Positions 1-7,812 of a stretch of 37,971 nucleotides of DNA are shown here, in pieces. The position numbers and the translations under genes were made by a program. Every line of letters begins with the position of its first letter. Position 1 is the stretch's first letter. Below the pieces are notes generated by a model. The model was not told the DNA's origin. It made no database searches and saw only the letters and a program-made list of their open reading frames with translations. The stretch lies in contig CANHKH010000002.1 in assembly GCA_947460165.1 (NCBI GenBank), positions 1-37,971 of the forward strand, given 5' to 3'. Source of the DNA: Comamonadaceae bacterium. Lineage in GTDB: Bacteria > Pseudomonadota > Gammaproteobacteria > Burkholderiales > Burkholderiaceae_C.

Positions 1-247
1 GAGGGGAGGCGGTTGGGTCTGACATGTTGGGGTTTTTTTACTTATTTTAAGGAGGCTGTGCGGGCACAGGCCCGCCAAGCCCCGTCTTTGGTGGAAGTGG
101 GGGCTGGCTCGGGCTGGGTCGGCCGCCCCAAACAGCTCAGCTGCGCTGTGGCAATGTCCAGCCGCCTGAGCAGGGCAGGGTGTGCGCAGCGGCTGGATGC
201 GGCAGGGGGCTGTGACCGGTCTAGCTTGGCGTTGCTTGTGATGGCCT

Positions 248-263
248 GCGCCAGGGCTGGCGC
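248..263. repeat. Short GC-rich hairpin after the catabolic operon
   Basis: GCGCCA, a 4-base loop GGGC, and TGGCGC form a 6-bp stem 13 bases past the stop codon of the last gene of the minus-strand operon. No T-run follows on the minus strand, so it is at best a weak or Rho-assisted end point. The rest of bases 1-276 shows no credible gene. A 76-codon minus-strand reading frame there (272 to 42) has no recognisable features. Confidence 0.3.
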
Positions 264-276
264 CTGTTTCATCCCA

Positions 277-1065
277 TCAACGCCCTGTGAACACCGGCGT
301 GCGTTTTTCCCGGAAGGCGGTCATGGCTTCTCGGCTGTCATGGCTGTTGAGGCAGTCGGCCATGTGTTGGTAGCAAGCCTGGTCGCTGGCAGGACTGGCC
401 TGCATGGCCCGCAGGGCCTGCTTGCTCGCTCGCATGCTCAGGGGGGCGTTGGCGGCCAGCGTCTGGGCCAAAGCGGCGAGCTCGGCTTCAAAGGCCTCGG
501 GCTTGAGCACCCGCTGCACCAGGCCGCAGGCCAGCGCCTGCTCGCTGCTCAGAGGCTGGCTGGTGAGCAGCATGTCGGCGGCGCGTGCCGCGCCTGCGGC
601 CTGGGCCAGCGCAGCCAGGCCTTCCATGGGGTACACAAAGCCGTACTTGTTGGGCGGCATGACAAAGCTGCAGCCCTCGGTGCAAATGCGCATGTCGGCA
701 TGGCAAAACAGGTCCAGCCCAGCGCCAATCACAAACCGGTGGGCGGCAGCGAGCACGGGGTGGCGGCAGAGGGCGATGGCCTGGGCCGCCTGGCGCACAG
801 GCGCGTGAATGGCGCGTGCGTCACCAGCGCTGAGCGGGTGCGAGGGCAACTCGCCGAGGTTGTAGCCGGCAGAAAAAGCCAGCTCGCCGGCGCCGCGCAA
901 GACCACCACCCGCAGGTCCTCGCGCGCAGAACACTCCCCCAGCGCAGCCACCAGGCCCTGCAGCATGCCACCGGTCAGGGCGTTGCGCGCCTGCGGCCGA
1001 TTGAAAGCGATGGTCGCCACCGGACCGTCGAAGGCCAGTTGCAGGTGCTCGTTCTCAGTGGCCAT
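277..1065 (-). CDS. Crotonase-fold protein resembling methylmalonyl-CoA decarboxylase
   Basis: This 262-residue protein has the enoyl-CoA hydratase/isomerase (crotonase) fold. Oxyanion-hole segments are seen at FSAGYNLGELPS (64-75) and GAGLDLF (114-120), and the C-terminal FREKRTPVFTG is usual for the family. The second hydratase glutamate is replaced by Pro138, and Asp118 stands at the first. From recalled sequence, E. coli YgfG (ScpB, methylmalonyl-CoA decarboxylase) has the same pattern: an FSAG(H)..ELPS segment and a Tyr (Tyr140) that lines up with Tyr145 here (PPNKYGFVYP). The His66 of YgfG is Tyr68 here. The start is the ATG two bases after the upstream stop. It is the last gene of the mutase operon. 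A decarboxylase of a substituted malonyl-CoA is inferred; a divergent hydratase or isomerase is the alternative. Confidence 0.8.
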   Translation of the reverse strand: MATENEHLQLAFDGPVATIAFNRPQARNALTGGMLQGLVAALGECSAREDLRVVVLRGAGELAFSAGYNLGELPSHPLSAGDARAIHAPVRQAAQAIALCRHPVLAAAHRFVIGAGLDLFCHADMRICTEGCSFVMPPNKYGFVYPMEGLAALAQAAGAARAADMLLTSQPLSSEQALACGLVQRVLKPEAFEAELAALAQTLAANAPLSMRASKQALRAMQASPASDQACYQHMADCLNSHDSREAMTAFREKRTPVFTGR

Positions 1066-1067
1066 GC

Positions 1068-2450
1068 TCAGGCCAAGGGGTTCATCCATCCGGAGCGCAG
1101 AGGCGCCAGCAAGGCGCGCAGGTCGGTGCAGTGCTCCAACTCTTCGAGCGCATCGAAGAGGCCGCTGGCCTGCTCTGTGACCACCAGGTCGAGGGTGCAG
1201 GCCATGAATTTTTCGCGGCGCTCGGCCTGCGTCATCGGGTTGCGCGGATCGCCCGAGGGCACCAGCACCTTGCGGGTGTAGCTCTGCCCGCGCGCATGCA
1301 CCGTGACCTCGGCCGGCACCGCGTCGGCCGACACCTCGGGCTCCAGGTCGGCGCGCGAGCGAAAGCTGATCTTGGGCAGCAGGGCCTGTACCCTGGCGTC
1401 TTGGGTCCAGTGGTCCTCGTACTGGCGTGGGCCCGCTTGGCCTTCGACGGCCGCCACCGCCAGACTGAACTCCATGCTGAACTTGCCTTCCAGACCGGTC
1501 AGCGGTCGCGAATACAGCAGCACTTTCTTGGCCAGCGGGCTGGCGTCGCAGTCGATCTGGGTGATCTCCTCGGCCTGGATTTGATGCTCTTTGCAAATGG
1601 CCAGCAGCGCATCGAGGGCGCAATGGGTGCAGCCGCAGGCCGGGTAGCGCTTGAGCACAATGCCCGGCGCGCTCAGCTCCCAGGGCTGCCCCAGGCTGGC
1701 GGTCCACTCCTCGGGCGCGGGCATGCTGCGCGCTTGCAGCACCTGGGCCCAGCCCACCTCGCCCTCAAAGGCGCGCAGGTCGGAGGTAAAGCCCTCGCGC
1801 GCGAGTTCGGCCGACAAAATGCCGGCGCGGGCGGCATTGCCCGCATGGAAGGGTTTGGTCATGGTGCCAAAGTTGCGCCGCACGCCGCTGGCCTGCGAGG
1901 CGGCCAGGCCCAGGGCCATGGCGGTTTGCTGAGGGTTCAAGCCCATCAGCTTGGCACTGGCAGCGGCCGCGCCAATGACGCCCATGGTGGCGGTCGAGTG
2001 CCAGCCGTGCTCATAGTGCTGGGGGTTGGCCGCGCGGCCAAACTTGCCTATGAGTTCGACGCCGACGGCATAGGCCATGATCAGCTCGCGGCCCGATGCG
2101 CCTGTGGCCTCGGCCAGCGCCAGGGCCGCCGGCAGCACCGCCACCGAGGGGTGGCCGTATTGGGTCCAGAGGATGTCGTCGTAGTCGAGTGCATGACCGG
2201 CCGTGCCATTGGCCAGTGCGGCCGCCTGCGGGCTCAGGCTGCGGCCCCCGCCAATCACCGTGGACTGGCCATCGCCGCTGGAGGCCGCCGCGACCTTGTG
2301 CACGATGGCACCGGTGGGCGTGGCAGCACCGGCCACGGTGCAGGCGATGCAGTCTGAAATCGCGGCTTTGGCGCCGGCCAAGTCGGCGGGGCTGAGCATG
2401 TCGAATCTGGCATGGCCCACAAACTGGGCCAGGGCTTGGCTCAAGGTCAT
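1068..2450 (-). CDS. MmgE/PrpD family protein
   Basis: The 460-residue protein belongs to the MmgE/PrpD family, which includes 2-methylcitrate dehydratase and cis-aconitate decarboxylase. Visible family motifs are ANGTAGHALDYDD, GWHSTATMG, GTMTKPFHAGNAA and KRYPACGCTHCALDA, which carry the His, Lys and Tyr residues expected around the active site. An ATGA overlap joins it to the CaiB gene upstream, which fixes the start over a longer in-frame extension that would run back into that gene. Members beside CaiB and Bug genes are common in Burkholderiales but mostly have no assigned substrate. Here it probably dehydrates, epimerises or decarboxylates a small di- or tricarboxylate that feeds the CoA pathway. 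Methylcitrate dehydratase itself is unlikely because no prpB or prpC lies nearby. Confidence 0.9.
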   Translation of the reverse strand: MTLSQALAQFVGHARFDMLSPADLAGAKAAISDCIACTVAGAATPTGAIVHKVAAASSGDGQSTVIGGGRSLSPQAAALANGTAGHALDYDDILWTQYGHPSVAVLPAALALAEATGASGRELIMAYAVGVELIGKFGRAANPQHYEHGWHSTATMGVIGAAAASAKLMGLNPQQTAMALGLAASQASGVRRNFGTMTKPFHAGNAARAGILSAELAREGFTSDLRAFEGEVGWAQVLQARSMPAPEEWTASLGQPWELSAPGIVLKRYPACGCTHCALDALLAICKEHQIQAEEITQIDCDASPLAKKVLLYSRPLTGLEGKFSMEFSLAVAAVEGQAGPRQYEDHWTQDARVQALLPKISFRSRADLEPEVSADAVPAEVTVHARGQSYTRKVLVPSGDPRNPMTQAERREKFMACTLDLVVTEQASGLFDALEELEHCTDLRALLAPLRSGWMNPLA

Positions 2451-3676
2451 ATCACGCCTGCTTTTTTGAGTTCGTCGATGTGTTGATCGGTGGCGCCTAG
2501 CAACTCGCGCAGCACCGCCGCCGTGTGTTCGCCCTGCAGCGGCGCGGCGCTGGCCTGCCCGTCGCGTATGCCTTCGACCTTCATCGGGTTGCCCGGCGCG
2601 CGGGCCAGGCCGTAGGCGGGGTGATCGGTTTGTACCACCATGTGGCGCTCGAGCACCACCGGGTCGTTGAGCGTTTGATCGACGGTGTTGATCGGGGCAC
2701 AAGGCACGCGCTGGGCCAGCAGCTCGTCGAGCCACTCCTGGGCCGGCCGGGTCTTGAGGATGGCTTTGATGATGGTCAGCAATTCTTCCCGGTGCTGCGA
2801 GCGCTGGTCGGCGCTGGCGTAACGCGGGTCGGCTGCCAGATGGGCAATGCCCAGCACCTCGCAGGTTTCTTTCCAATAACGCTCGCCAAAGATGGCGATC
2901 ACCATCCACTGGGTTTTCGTCTCAAAGGCCTGGTAGGGCACATTGACCACATGGCCGGAGCCTTGCGGACCGGGCACCTGGCCGGTGTTGAGGTAGTTGG
3001 CGCCCATGTAGCTGAGCAGGGCGGCCATGCAGTCGAGCATGCTGACTTCCACATGCCGGCCACGGCCGGTGAACTGCCGCGCTTGCAGCGCCGCCAAAAT
3101 GCCCGTGGCGGCATACATGCCGGCAGCGATGTCGCCCATGGGCAGGCCCAGCCGCACCGGCGGGCCGCCGGGCACGCCGGTCACGCTCATGGCGCCGCCC
3201 ATGGCTTGCACGATCAGGTCAAAACTCGAGCGCAAGCGGTACTCGCCGGTGCTGCCAAAGCCGGAGATGGAGCACGAGACCAGGCGCGGATTGACCGCTT
3301 GGCGCAATTCTTCATAGTCGACCCCAAAGCGGGCCATGGTGTCGGGCCTGAAGTTGTCGATGATCACGTCCGCCTGCGCGCACAACTGGCGCAGCAGCGC
3401 CACGCCTTGCGGATGCTTGAGGTTGAGCGCCAGCCCCTCTTTGTTGCGGTTGACGCCGGCAAAGTAGGACGACACGCCCGCGCCCAGGTGCGGCGCCAAG
3501 CCGCGGGTGGAGTCGCCCTCGCCGTCTTGCACCGGTTCTATCTTGAGCACGCGCGCGCCCAGATCGGCCAGCATCATGGTGCAGTGCGGGCCGGCCAAGG
3601 CCCGCGTGAGGTCTATCACCAGCAGGTTTTGCAAAGGGGGCGCCAGGTCTGCCGACCCCAGGGCTGGATTTGCCAT
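2447..3676 (-). CDS. CaiB/BaiF family (class III) CoA-transferase
   Basis: This 409-residue protein is a class III CoA-transferase. The N-terminal LLVIDLTRALAGPHCTMMLADLGA and the DNFRPDTMARFGVDYE motif are typical, and Asp182 in PMGDIAAGMYAATG matches the catalytic aspartate that forms the acyl anhydride. The C-terminal VPCAPINTVDQTLNDPVV is also a family hallmark. The enzyme moves CoA from an acyl-CoA donor such as succinyl-CoA to a free carboxylic acid, so it is the likely activation step for the acid handled by this operon. It starts 7 bases after the second Bug gene and overlaps the PrpD gene by 4 bases (ATGA). The acceptor acid cannot be read from the sequence. Confidence 0.92.
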   Translation of the reverse strand: MANPALGSADLAPPLQNLLVIDLTRALAGPHCTMMLADLGARVLKIEPVQDGEGDSTRGLAPHLGAGVSSYFAGVNRNKEGLALNLKHPQGVALLRQLCAQADVIIDNFRPDTMARFGVDYEELRQAVNPRLVSCSISGFGSTGEYRLRSSFDLIVQAMGGAMSVTGVPGGPPVRLGLPMGDIAAGMYAATGILAALQARQFTGRGRHVEVSMLDCMAALLSYMGANYLNTGQVPGPQGSGHVVNVPYQAFETKTQWMVIAIFGERYWKETCEVLGIAHLAADPRYASADQRSQHREELLTIIKAILKTRPAQEWLDELLAQRVPCAPINTVDQTLNDPVVLERHMVVQTDHPAYGLARAPGNPMKVEGIRDGQASAAPLQGEHTAAVLRELLGATDQHIDELKKAGVI

Positions 3677-3683
3677 GGCTTGC

Positions 3684-4658
3684 TTACTTCTCGGTCTTGA
3701 GGTTGGCGGCTTGTATCACTTTTTCGAAGCGGGTCATGTCCGATTTGATGATGGCGGCAAACTCCGCCGGTGAGGTGGTGGTGGGCTCCAGACCCTGGCT
3801 TTGCAGGTTCTCGCGCACCTCGGGCAAGGCCATGACGGCAGCGATCTCGGCGGCCAGCTTGTTGACCACCTCTTTGGGCGTTGAGCCGTGGGCCAAAATG
3901 CCGGCCCAGGTGCCCGCCTCGTAGCCGGGCAGACCGGCCTCGGCAAAAGTGGGGACCTCGGGCAGCGCCACCGAGCGCGAGCGGCCGGAGATGGCCACAC
4001 CCTTGAGCTTGCCGGCCTTGATTTGAGAGATGACCGCGATCGGCGAGCTGAAATACGCCTGCACATGGCCGGCCAGGGTGTCGTTGAGCGCAGGCCCGCT
4101 GCCTTTGTAAGGGACCACCTGCAGCTTGACGCCGGCCATGGTGTTGAAGGTCTCGGCGGCCAGATGGGTCAGGCCCGCGTTGTCACCGGCCGCAAAGTTG
4201 ATGGCCGAGGGGTTGGCCTTGGCCAGGGCGATGAATTCGCGCAGGTTGTTCGCGGGCACGGCCGGGTGCGCCACCAAAATCAGGTCAAACCGGTAAAGCG
4301 TGCTGACCGGCGAAAAGTCACGCTCGGTGTTGTAGGGCAAGCGCGCCATCATGTGCGGGTTGATGGTGTGGGTGTTGACCACCATCACCATGTGGTGGCC
4401 GTCAGGCGCTGACTTGAGCAGCTCCTCAGAAGCAATCACGCCATTGCCACCGGGTCTGTTGTCAATGACCACGGCCTGACCCAGGCGCTCGCTGAGTTTT
4501 TGCCCCAGCAAGCGGGCCACCACCGTGGTGCTGCCACCGGGCGGAAAGGCCACGATGATGCGCATGGGCTTGCTTGGAAAGCCAGCCTGGGCCCAACTGC
4601 TGCCAGCGGCTGCAGCAAGCGTCAGCGTGATGAAGCTGCGGCGGGTGCTGTGATTCAT
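3684..4658 (-). CDS. Bug/TctC-family periplasmic substrate-binding protein (second of a tandem pair)
   Basis: This 324-residue protein is a tripartite tricarboxylate transporter (TTT) receptor of the Bug family. It begins with a basic stretch (STRRSF), a hydrophobic segment and a signal peptidase-like site AWAQ-type (SSWAQA), so it should be exported; the RR and the long h-region leave Tat export possible. The mature start FPSKPMRIIVAFPPGGSTTVVAR is the Bug hallmark that binds a carboxylate, followed by VVIDNRPGGNGVIASE. A strong ribosome site (AAGGAG) precedes the ATG. No TctA or TctB permease genes are in the window, so its partner must be elsewhere or it acts as an orphan sensor or receptor. 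The neighbouring Bug gene is clearly a paralogue. Confidence 0.93.
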   Translation of the reverse strand: MNHSTRRSFITLTLAAAAGSSWAQAGFPSKPMRIIVAFPPGGSTTVVARLLGQKLSERLGQAVVIDNRPGGNGVIASEELLKSAPDGHHMVMVVNTHTINPHMMARLPYNTERDFSPVSTLYRFDLILVAHPAVPANNLREFIALAKANPSAINFAAGDNAGLTHLAAETFNTMAGVKLQVVPYKGSGPALNDTLAGHVQAYFSSPIAVISQIKAGKLKGVAISGRSRSVALPEVPTFAEAGLPGYEAGTWAGILAHGSTPKEVVNKLAAEIAAVMALPEVRENLQSQGLEPTTTSPAEFAAIIKSDMTRFEKVIQAANLKTEK

Positions 4659-4668
4659 GATGAGCTCC

Positions 4669-5643
4669 TTATTCCGAACGGATGTTGGCGCTGCGGACCA
4701 CGTTGGTCCATTTTTTTTCTTCGGCGATCCACATCTTGCCGAAGCTCTCCAGCGTGCTGGGCACCGGTTCTGCGCCCAACTTTTCGTAGCGGGCCCGCAC
4801 CGCCGGGTTGGCCAGGGCTTTGTTGACCTCGGTGTTGAGGCGCTGCAGCACCGCCTGCGGCGTTCCCTTGGGGGCCACAAAGCCATACCAGGCGGTGACG
4901 TCAAAGCCCTTGACGCCTTGTTCGGAAATCGTCGGTATGGTTGGCGTGAGGCTGGCTTTTTCCAGGCTGGTCACGGCCAGTGCCTTGACAGCGCCGCTCT
5001 TGACATGCTGCGAGGAGGACACCACGGTGTCCATCATCATGCTGAGTTGCCCGCCCAGCACATCGGCCAGCGCGGCAGAGCTGCCTTTGTAGGGCACGTG
5101 CAGGATGTCAACCTGCGCCATGGACTTGAACAGCTCCATGCCCACATGGTTGATGGAGCCATTGCCGGCCGAACCGTAAGACAGGCTGCCCGGCTTGGAC
5201 CTGGCCAGCGACAGCAATTCATCGAGGTTGTTGACGGGCAGCTTGTTGTGGGTGATCAAGATAAAGGGGGAGCTGCCGATCAGCGCGATGGGCACAAAGT
5301 CACCAATGGGATCGAAGCTCAGGTTTTTGCTGAGCGAGGGCATCATGGAGGTGGCGGTGGTGCCCACATACAAGGTGTAGCCGTCAGGTGCCGCTTTGGC
5401 GACCAGCGCTGCGCCCAAGCCGCCGCCGGCGCCGGGGCGGTTGTCAATGACGATTTGCGCCTTCATGTCTTCGGCCATCTGCTGGGCCACGATGCGGGTC
5501 AGCACATCGGTGCCGCCACCGGGCGCAAAGGGCACGACGATGCGAATGGGTTTGTCGGGAAAGCCTGTCTGTCCAAACGCACAAGCGCAAGACAGAACAA
5601 GGCTCAGGGCGCCAAGCAGGCGGGGAAAAGCGATGGGTTTCAT
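4669..5643 (-). CDS. Bug/TctC-family periplasmic substrate-binding protein (first of a tandem pair)
   Basis: The 324-residue protein has a signal peptide (hydrophobic stretch around residues 10-24 ending CAFGQ), then FPDKPIRIVVPFAPGGGTDVLTRIV, the usual Bug ligand-loop start, and IVIDNRPGAGGGLGAALVAKAAPDGYT. Length and motifs are standard for the family. It follows the B12 subunit gene by 32 bases and precedes the second Bug gene by 10 bases, inside the mutase operon. Bug proteins bind carboxylates, amides or related small organic ions in the periplasm. Its place between the mutase and CoA-transferase genes suggests it recognises the acid this operon breaks down. The ligand itself is not predictable. 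Confidence 0.93.
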   Translation of the reverse strand: MKPIAFPRLLGALSLVLSCACAFGQTGFPDKPIRIVVPFAPGGGTDVLTRIVAQQMAEDMKAQIVIDNRPGAGGGLGAALVAKAAPDGYTLYVGTTATSMMPSLSKNLSFDPIGDFVPIALIGSSPFILITHNKLPVNNLDELLSLARSKPGSLSYGSAGNGSINHVGMELFKSMAQVDILHVPYKGSSAALADVLGGQLSMMMDTVVSSSQHVKSGAVKALAVTSLEKASLTPTIPTISEQGVKGFDVTAWYGFVAPKGTPQAVLQRLNTEVNKALANPAVRARYEKLGAEPVPSTLESFGKMWIAEEKKWTNVVRSANIRSE

Positions 5644-5675
5644 GGCAGTCTCCAGGGGGTGTCAAGCACAGGGCA

Positions 5676-6104
5676 TCAATTGCCGACGGATCGGCGTGGC
5701 GCGTTCTTCTCGATGTAAGTGATGATTTTTTCGATGGGCGTGCCGGGCAGAAAAATTTCGCTCATGCCCGCCGCCTTGAGCGCCGGGATGTCTTCATCGG
5801 GGATGATGCCGCCGGCCACCACCATCAGGTCGTCGCGGCAGCCGCGCGAGCGCAGGGCCTGCATCAGGTCGGGGCCAAGCAGCAGGTGGTCGGCTGCCGC
5901 AAAGTTGATCGCCACCACATCGGCATCTTCGTCAACGGCGGCGCTGGCGATTTGGTCCACCGACAGGCGCATGCCCAGGTAGATGACCTCCATGCCGGCG
6001 TCACGCAGGGCGCGCGTCACCACCTTGATGCCGCGGTCATGCCCGTCCAGCCCGGGCTTGCCAGCGATGATGCGGATCTTGCCTTGAGGGTCCTTGGCTT
6101 GCAT
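5676..6104 (-). CDS. Acyl-CoA mutase small subunit, B12-binding domain
   Basis: A stand-alone 142-residue cobalamin-binding domain like the C-terminal part of methylmalonyl-CoA mutase. The DxHxxG motif is complete (Asp20, His22, Gly25 in GLDGHDRG), and His22 should be the lower axial ligand to cobalt. A GG pair (VAGGIIP, 98-99) and the end motif PGTPIEKII are present. The usual SSLAGGH segment that holds the nucleotide tail reads INFAAADH (67-73) here, so the conserved serine is missing. It begins one base after the stop codon of the catalytic subunit, consistent with a two-subunit mutase in which domains fused in methylmalonyl-CoA mutase are split. A longer in-frame extension upstream is antisense-like filler inside the catalytic subunit gene and was rejected. 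Confidence 0.93.
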   Translation of the reverse strand: MQAKDPQGKIRIIAGKPGLDGHDRGIKVVTRALRDAGMEVIYLGMRLSVDQIASAAVDEDADVVAINFAAADHLLLGPDLMQALRSRGCRDDLMVVAGGIIPDEDIPALKAAGMSEIFLPGTPIEKIITYIEKNAPRRSVGN

Positions 6105-6105
6105 G

Positions 6106-7812
6106 TCAGTAACTTTGCATCGGGTTGTGAACGCCCCAGCAGCGGCGCAACACGCCGCAGATCTCGCCGAGGGTGAGGCGGGCCTTGGCCGCCTCAATGA
6201 ACAGGGGCATGAGGTTGTCGCTGCCGCGCGCGGCCTGCTCGATGCGCTCGAGCACGGCGGCGGCCCGGTCCGCATCGCGCTGCTGGCGCAACTGTGCGAG
6301 CCGCTGGCACTGCGCCTGCTCCAAGCTGTCGTCCACGCGGAAGGTCTCGATGGGATCGGCTTCCCGGCCTTCTTGCGGCAGGTATTTGTTCATCGCGACA
6401 AACACATGCTCGGCGCTTTCCACCTTTTTCTGAAAGGCGTAGCTCGACTCCTCGATCGCCTGCTGCACCCAGCCGCTTTCGTGGGCCGCGATCATGCCGC
6501 CCATCTCATCGATCTGCTTGAGAATGGCCGCTGCACGGTCTTCAATTTCATTGGTCAGCGACTCGACGTAATAGGAGCCACCCAGCGGGTCTATGGTGTT
6601 GGTGATGCCAAATTCATCGACCATCATCTGCTGGGTGCGCAGCGCAATGCGGGCGGCGCGTTCGGTGGGCAAGGCAAAGGCCTCGTCCAGCCCGGCGGTG
6701 AAGATGGCTTGGGCGCCGCCCAGTGCGCCTATGAGCGCGTGCATGGCGATGCGAACAATGTTGTTCTCAGGCTCTTGGCGGGTCAGGGTGGAGCCCAGCG
6801 TGCCGCAATAAATGCGAAACATCGACGAGCGGGGGTCCTTGGGCTGGAAGCGTTCTTGCATGACGCGGGCAAAGAGGCGCCTGGCCGCCCGGAACTTGGC
6901 CACCTCTTCAAACAGGTCGCGGTAGCAGCCCAGGGAATACGACAGGCGCGGCGCGAACTCATCCACATCCAGGCCGCGCTCCAGGGCCGATTCAATGTAA
7001 ACGATGGCATGGGCCAGGGCAAATGCGACTTCCTGCACGGCCGTCGCACCAGCCTCGCGCATGTGCACGCCGGTGATCGACAAGGTGTTCCACTTGGGCA
7101 CATGGTGGAAGCAGTGCTCAATCAAGTCGGTGGTCAAGCGCAGCGAGGGACGCACCGGAAAGATGTAGGTGCCGCGCGCCACATACTCTTTGAGGATGTC
7201 GTTTTGCGTGGTGCCTTGCAGCACCCGCAGGTCTATGCCCCGCTCCTGCGCCATGGCCAGGTAGAAGGCCAAAATGATGGGCGCGGTGGCGTTGATGGTC
7301 ATGGCCACGCTCACGTCCTGCACCGGGATGCCGTCAAACAGGGTGTGCATGTCCTCGATGGAGTCTATGGCCACGCCCACTTTGCCGACCGATCCCTTGG
7401 CCTGCGGCGCGTCGGAGTCATAGCCGATCTGGCTGGGCAGGTCAAAGGCGATGGTCAGGGCCTTTTCGTTGAGGCCCAGCAGGTATTTGAAGCGCTGGTT
7501 GGTCTCCTGTGGCGTGCCAAAGCCCGAATAGGGGCGTATGGTCCACAAGCGGCCCCGGTACATGGTGGGGTAGACGCCGCGGGTGAACGGTGCCTGTCCT
7601 GGAAAGCCCAGATCTTGCTCATAGTCGCGGCCGGCCACATCGGCCGGGGTGTACAGGCGTTTGATCGGGATGTTGGCTTCAGAGATGAATTCGGCCTTGC
7701 GCTCGGGCGATTTCTTGAGCACAGGCGAGAGCGTCTGCTCATGCCAGCGCTTCATCGCCTCGGCCAGGTGGGCGCTGCCCGAGCTGGAGGAAGATGTCGC
7801 TGAATCGCTCAT
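6106..7812 (-). CDS. Acyl-CoA mutase large (catalytic) subunit, methylmalonyl-CoA mutase family
   Basis: The 568-residue TIM-barrel subunit catalyses a radical 1,2-shift of the thioester group using adenosylcobalamin. Family motifs are clear: YPTMYRGRLWTIRPYSGFG, GYDSD, GTTQNDILKEYVARGTYIFP, EFAPRLSYSL and DPLGGSYYVE. Compared from memory with Propionibacterium MutB, Tyr95 equals Tyr89 and Arg213 equals Arg207, the pair reading a free carboxylate, and His250 equals the catalytic His244. Several other active-site positions differ: Val249 for Tyr243, Tyr335 for His328, Gly337 for Gln330, and Phe371/Ala373 in place of the His and Asn366 that contact the adenosyl ribose. It overlaps the acyl-CoA dehydrogenase gene by 4 bases. 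Isobutyryl- and 2-hydroxyisobutyryl-CoA mutases have Phe/Gln and Ile/Gln at the two reading positions, so a dicarboxylyl-CoA substrate fits better. Confidence 0.93.
   Translation of the reverse strand: MSDSATSSSSSGSAHLAEAMKRWHEQTLSPVLKKSPERKAEFISEANIPIKRLYTPADVAGRDYEQDLGFPGQAPFTRGVYPTMYRGRLWTIRPYSGFGTPQETNQRFKYLLGLNEKALTIAFDLPSQIGYDSDAPQAKGSVGKVGVAIDSIEDMHTLFDGIPVQDVSVAMTINATAPIILAFYLAMAQERGIDLRVLQGTTQNDILKEYVARGTYIFPVRPSLRLTTDLIEHCFHHVPKWNTLSITGVHMREAGATAVQEVAFALAHAIVYIESALERGLDVDEFAPRLSYSLGCYRDLFEEVAKFRAARRLFARVMQERFQPKDPRSSMFRIYCGTLGSTLTRQEPENNIVRIAMHALIGALGGAQAIFTAGLDEAFALPTERAARIALRTQQMMVDEFGITNTIDPLGGSYYVESLTNEIEDRAAAILKQIDEMGGMIAAHESGWVQQAIEESSYAFQKKVESAEHVFVAMNKYLPQEGREADPIETFRVDDSLEQAQCQRLAQLRQQRDADRAAAVLERIEQAARGSDNLMPLFIEAAKARLTLGEICGVLRRCWGVHNPMQSY

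Noticed and set aside
42..272. 76-codon minus-strand frame after the catabolic operon
   Set aside because: No ribosome site, no known motif, and a composition like shifted-frame filler.
13..1281. Long plus-strand open frame opposite the crotonase gene
   Set aside because: It is antisense to well-supported coding sequence, has no family motifs, and is expected from high GC and codon bias. The same holds for other long frames such as 20696-22279 (minus) and 35005-36267 (plus, opposite enolase).
1068..2450. Assignment as 2-methylcitrate dehydratase (prpD)
   Set aside because: No prpB, prpC or acnD in the neighbourhood, and the context points to CoA-ester chemistry.
2451..2909. N-terminal extension of the MmgE/PrpD frame
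   Set aside because: It overlaps the CaiB gene entirely, is arginine-rich out-of-frame translation, and the ATGA start at 2450 fits the family start.
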